Source: SZUA-320 sp041612035 | GTDB lineage: Bacteria > Gemmatimonadota > Gemmatimonadetes > Gemmatimonadales > GWC2-71-9 | Direction of reading: 5' to 3' | Length of the DNA: 6,760 nt | Assembly (NCBI GenBank): GCA_041612035.1 | Contig: JBFILX010000123.1 | Location: 1 to 6,760, forward strand | Part shown: piece after piece, positions 6,248-6,760 of the stretch | How positions within the stretch are numbered: the stretch's first letter is position 1 | How the letters are laid out: each line of letters begins with the position of its first letter | The notes under the pieces: generated by a model | The model's input: the letters and a program-made list of their open reading frames with translations, nothing else | Databases searched by the model: none | What the model was told of the DNA's origin: nothing | Translations under genes and position numbers: made by a program

Positions 6248-6760
6248 ACTCGCCGGTGTCGGGCTGGTCGCCGGCGGACTGTGGTTCGCCTTCGGGACCG
6301 CCGGGCGACCGGCCGGTCCCGACCCGGCGGACCCGACCCGGCTGACGGCCGGGATCGAGTTCTTCGAAGCCCGCTGGACCGCGGACGACCGGGACTACCT
6401 CGCAGGGCGCCAGCTGATCGGCCGGTATGTGACGCGCTTCGGACTTTCCGCCAATCTGGCCGACGTCGATCGGGCTGAATCGATCGCCCGACGGCTGACG
6501 GAGACGTCGCCGGAGCCGGCGAGCGCCTGGAGTGCGCTGTCGGGTCTGCTGCTGATGCAGCACCGGTTCGCCGACGCCGCCGCCGCCGCCGATTCCGCGC
6601 TCGTCCTGGCGCCGGACCACCATGAGGCGATCGGCGCGGCGGCCGATGCCGCCTTGGCCCGGGGCGAGTACCCGCGGGCCGAGGCGCTGCTGCGGCGCCT
6701 GCCGCCCGGTGCGGTGCCCACCCTCACCCGGTGGGCCAGTTTCCTCGATCTCGCCGGCCG
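6225..6760 (+). CDS. TPR-repeat protein with N-terminal membrane anchor or signal, truncated by window end
   Basis: The open frame from the ATG at 6225 runs to the window edge (178 codons plus 2 nt, no stop). It begins MRASWQVGLAGVGLVAGGLW, one hydrophobic helix (about 7-24) that anchors or exports it. A Pro-rich linker (GRPAGPDPADP, 27-37) follows, and then helical TPR-like pairs. One is IEFFEARWTADDRDYLAGRQ and the helix after it (about 44-72), with DRAESIARRLTETSPEPASA (about 82-101) next. ALSGLLLMQHRFADAAAAAD (104-123) with SALVLAPDHH (124-133) is a clear TPR of the 'G..L...R.adA...a..al.l.P.h' pattern. AADAALARGEYPRAEALLRR (139-158) begins another. TPR proteins act as scaffolds for protein partners; the neighbours suggest a role with the DUF4331 pair. 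I placed the start at the ATGA overlap with the lipoprotein stop. Another ATG at 6236 is in a different frame. The start codon lies inside the palindrome, so translation is probably coupled to the gene before it. Confidence 0.82.
   Translation, partial: MRASWQVGLAGVGLVAGGLWFAFGTAGRPAGPDPADPTRLTAGIEFFEARWTADDRDYLAGRQLIGRYVTRFGLSANLADVDRAESIARRLTETSPEPASAWSALSGLLLMQHRFADAAAAADSALVLAPDHHEAIGAAADAALARGEYPRAEALLRRLPPGAVPTLTRWASFLDLAG

Noticed and set aside
6572..6595. Run of GCC triplets in the TPR gene
   Set aside because: It encodes an alanine-rich TPR helix in frame and is ordinary for high-GC coding sequence.

Overview
This is a GC-rich (about 70%), gene-dense bacterial window. The small lipoproteins, the DUF1684, DUF4331 and TlpA-type secreted proteins, the codon use and the deoxyhypusine-synthase-like protein together suggest Gemmatimonadota or a similar high-GC environmental phylum. 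That placement is an inference from gene content and composition. No rRNA or other marker gene is present. I see no mobile element, tRNA, CRISPR array or riboswitch.

Layout. Positions 1-1355 (+): a deoxyhypusine-synthase-fold protein whose 5' end probably lies outside the window, overlapped by a short NTF2-like lipoprotein. Positions 1344-1409 hold a small imperfect direct-repeat cluster between two convergent 3' ends. Positions 1406-1606 (-): a 66-residue two-helix membrane protein, the only minus-strand gene. A 97-bp divergent spacer follows. Positions 1704-4874 (+): a tight three-gene run of a glycine oxidase (ThiO)-type flavoprotein, a secreted DUF1684 protein, and a TlpA-type thioredoxin fused to two N-terminal beta-rich domains. 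The gaps in this run are 10 nt and then an ATGA overlap. A 139-bp spacer separates it from the last run. Positions 5014-6760 (+): two consecutive genes that together resemble one DUF4331 protein cut in half, followed by a TPR-repeat protein that runs off the right edge.

How the genes work together. Six of the eight genes encode predicted exported or membrane proteins, so this is mainly an envelope-protein region. The last three genes look like one co-expressed unit: DUF4331 N-half with a Sec signal, DUF4331 C-half as a lipoprotein, then a TPR protein. The junction between the second and third carries the clearest unexplained signal in the window. It is a perfect 16-bp inverted repeat with a 1-nt centre (6215-6247) that buries both the stop codon of the lipoprotein and the start codon of the TPR gene. 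It would make translation of the TPR gene depend on translation of the gene before it. The split DUF4331 pair and this palindrome are the two observations most worth checking.
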